Assembly (NCBI GenBank): GCA_015487825.1
Contig: WFOZ01000617.1
Location: forward strand, 1-7,461
DNA: 7,461 nt
Direction of reading: 5' to 3'
From: Planctomycetaceae bacterium
GTDB lineage: Bacteria; Planctomycetota; Planctomycetia; Planctomycetales; Planctomycetaceae
Shown here: positions 6,457-7,461 of the stretch, piece after piece
Numbering within the stretch: position 1 is the first letter of the stretch
Layout: every line of letters starts with the position of its first letter
Made by a program: the position numbers and the translations under genes
Notes under the pieces: model-generated
The model's database searches: none
What the model was told of the DNA's origin: nothing
The model's input: the letters and a program-made list of their open reading frames with translations, nothing else

Positions 6457-7461
6457 TCATTTATCTTGCAGGATAGATTTCACAACGCCGGAAACTGTTG
6501 ACAACCGCGAAGAAATAACAGAACGTAGCGGAAGCGGGACGCCATCGCATCGCATTGCAGTGCCTGCTTCGTGGATACCGGGAACCTGTGTGAGAATCTC
6601 AATCAGCGGCACATCAATCTGCGAAAGCTTTATCCTGCCTGAATGAATCACAACCAATCGGGCTGCTGGGGTCAGGCTCTGTAACGCTTCAAGCCATTTT
6701 TCACTGAGCAGATCACCTGCGAATATCACCAGATCGACTTCTCTGTTTTCAATTAAACGAGCGGCCTGAAAACGCTGGCCATCGTGCAGGATTTCTTCAT
6801 TTCTGAATACGATATGATCGGGGAAACCGGTCATAGCCAGGATCGTCTCTGAAACAGCTCCTTGGGCCTGTTCTGCTGAAACGGTTAAACTGTGCAGGCG
6901 GGATTTCTGATTCACTTCGCTGATGAGTTTTACCCACAGAAAATTCTTTTCTGCCAGGCTGTCATCATGAAACAGCACCGGATACTCGGCGTTAAGTAAT
7001 TGTTCGGCCAGCTGTTGAATTTGTTTGATGGCTTTGCTTGTTAACGTGTGATTGGCCTCAGCTTTTTCTCGTGAGTCAATTTTCCATGATTGGTTTTTAC
7101 AGAATCGTCTGAGCAGCAGTATCGCCTGATCGAGTTGAGCCTGCGGAACATCAATCACTTCGCTGTAGCGGGATGCTTCTTCAAGCAGACTCGCATCACC
7201 CAGAAAAACGAGTTGACGGGGTTTATCTGAAGACAAAAATCGGCTCGGTTTCGAGAGAATCTGCTGTTCAAAACGGGGCCAGGTTGAAAGAAGATCGACA
7301 TTGCCGACCAGAATGAAATCGGCTCGCTGGCGAACCTCTCCCAGAGTGCAGGAGGAACCGCCGTATCGCTGGTAGGAGGCGATTTTTTCCGACGAAGTCC
7401 CCGCACTTAAAAACGCCTCTGCTTTTCTTGCCAGGTTGATCAGGTCTGTTTCCGCCTGAAG
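6457..7461 (-). CDS. fhcB: FhcB-like formyltransferase/hydrolase (formylmethanofuran dehydrogenase) subunit B, 5' partial
   Basis: The last 334 residues are visible; the N-terminus lies beyond 7461. The frame stays open through the TTG at 7236 to the window edge. Family signatures are GGSSCTLGEVRQRADFIL (visible residues 34-51), followed by a region matching the subunit's nucleotide-fold-like middle part. The C-terminus has GIHEAGTAMRCDGVPLPLR (295-313), typical of subunit B of formylmethanofuran dehydrogenases. In bacteria the homologous Fhc complex does not act as a redox enzyme but as a formyltransferase/hydrolase. It releases formate from the tetrahydromethanopterin pathway that oxidises formaldehyde and other C1 units, and Planctomycetes are among the few bacteria that carry it. 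Choosing Fhc over a redox Fwd/Fmd enzyme rests on the inferred host; the N-terminal site that would decide it is outside the window. Confidence 0.82.
   Translation of the reverse strand, partial: LQAETDLINLARKAEAFLSAGTSSEKIASYQRYGGSSCTLGEVRQRADFILVGNVDLLSTWPRFEQQILSKPSRFLSSDKPRQLVFLGDASLLEEASRYSEVIDVPQAQLDQAILLLRRFCKNQSWKIDSREKAEANHTLTSKAIKQIQQLAEQLLNAEYPVLFHDDSLAEKNFLWVKLISEVNQKSRLHSLTVSAEQAQGAVSETILAMTGFPDHIVFRNEEILHDGQRFQAARLIENREVDLVIFAGDLLSEKWLEALQSLTPAARLVVIHSGRIKLSQIDVPLIEILTQVPGIHEAGTAMRCDGVPLPLRSVISSRLSTVSGVVKSILQDK

Overview
This window most likely comes from a planctomycete chromosome. Three things point that way. An FhcB-like subunit of the tetrahydromethanopterin-linked C1 pathway, found in few bacteria outside Planctomycetes and methylotrophs, runs off the right edge. 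A secreted Cys-type sulfatase is present, from a family greatly expanded in Planctomycetes. Short GTAG-tagged hairpin repeats lie between genes. The assignment rests on gene content and motif recognition alone; genus cannot be given.

Layout from left to right: (1) At 76-1478, on the minus strand, a membrane-anchored coiled-coil protein (166-966) ends in a strong intrinsic terminator and is preceded by a small BON-domain protein (1242-1478). (2) ruvA, the Holliday-junction binding subunit, lies at 1775-2401 on the minus strand and probably starts at TTG. (3) At 2697-4368 there are two unrecognised genes in divergent orientation: a 225-residue soluble protein (minus) and a 216-residue membrane protein with a zinc-ribbon-like cysteine cluster (plus). 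Their 343-bp divergent spacer holds a good sigma-70-type promoter, a structured leader and a head-to-head pair of REP-like hairpins. (4) At 4548-6453, on the plus strand, a sulfatase is followed 49 bp later by an AroH-type chorismate mutase. (5) At 6457-7461, on the minus strand, is the C-terminal part of FhcB, converging on aroH with only 3 bp between stop codons.

The genes do not form one pathway. DNA repair (ruvA), aromatic amino-acid synthesis (aroH), C1 transfer (fhcB) and glycan desulfation (sulfatase) sit side by side in short transcription units. The least explained part is 2697-4540, which has two orphan proteins and three of the four REP-like hairpins. No transposase, CRISPR array, tRNA, rRNA or defence system was found. 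The strongest candidate for something under-described is the GTAG-hairpin repeat family, which keeps its architecture while its stem sequence changes.
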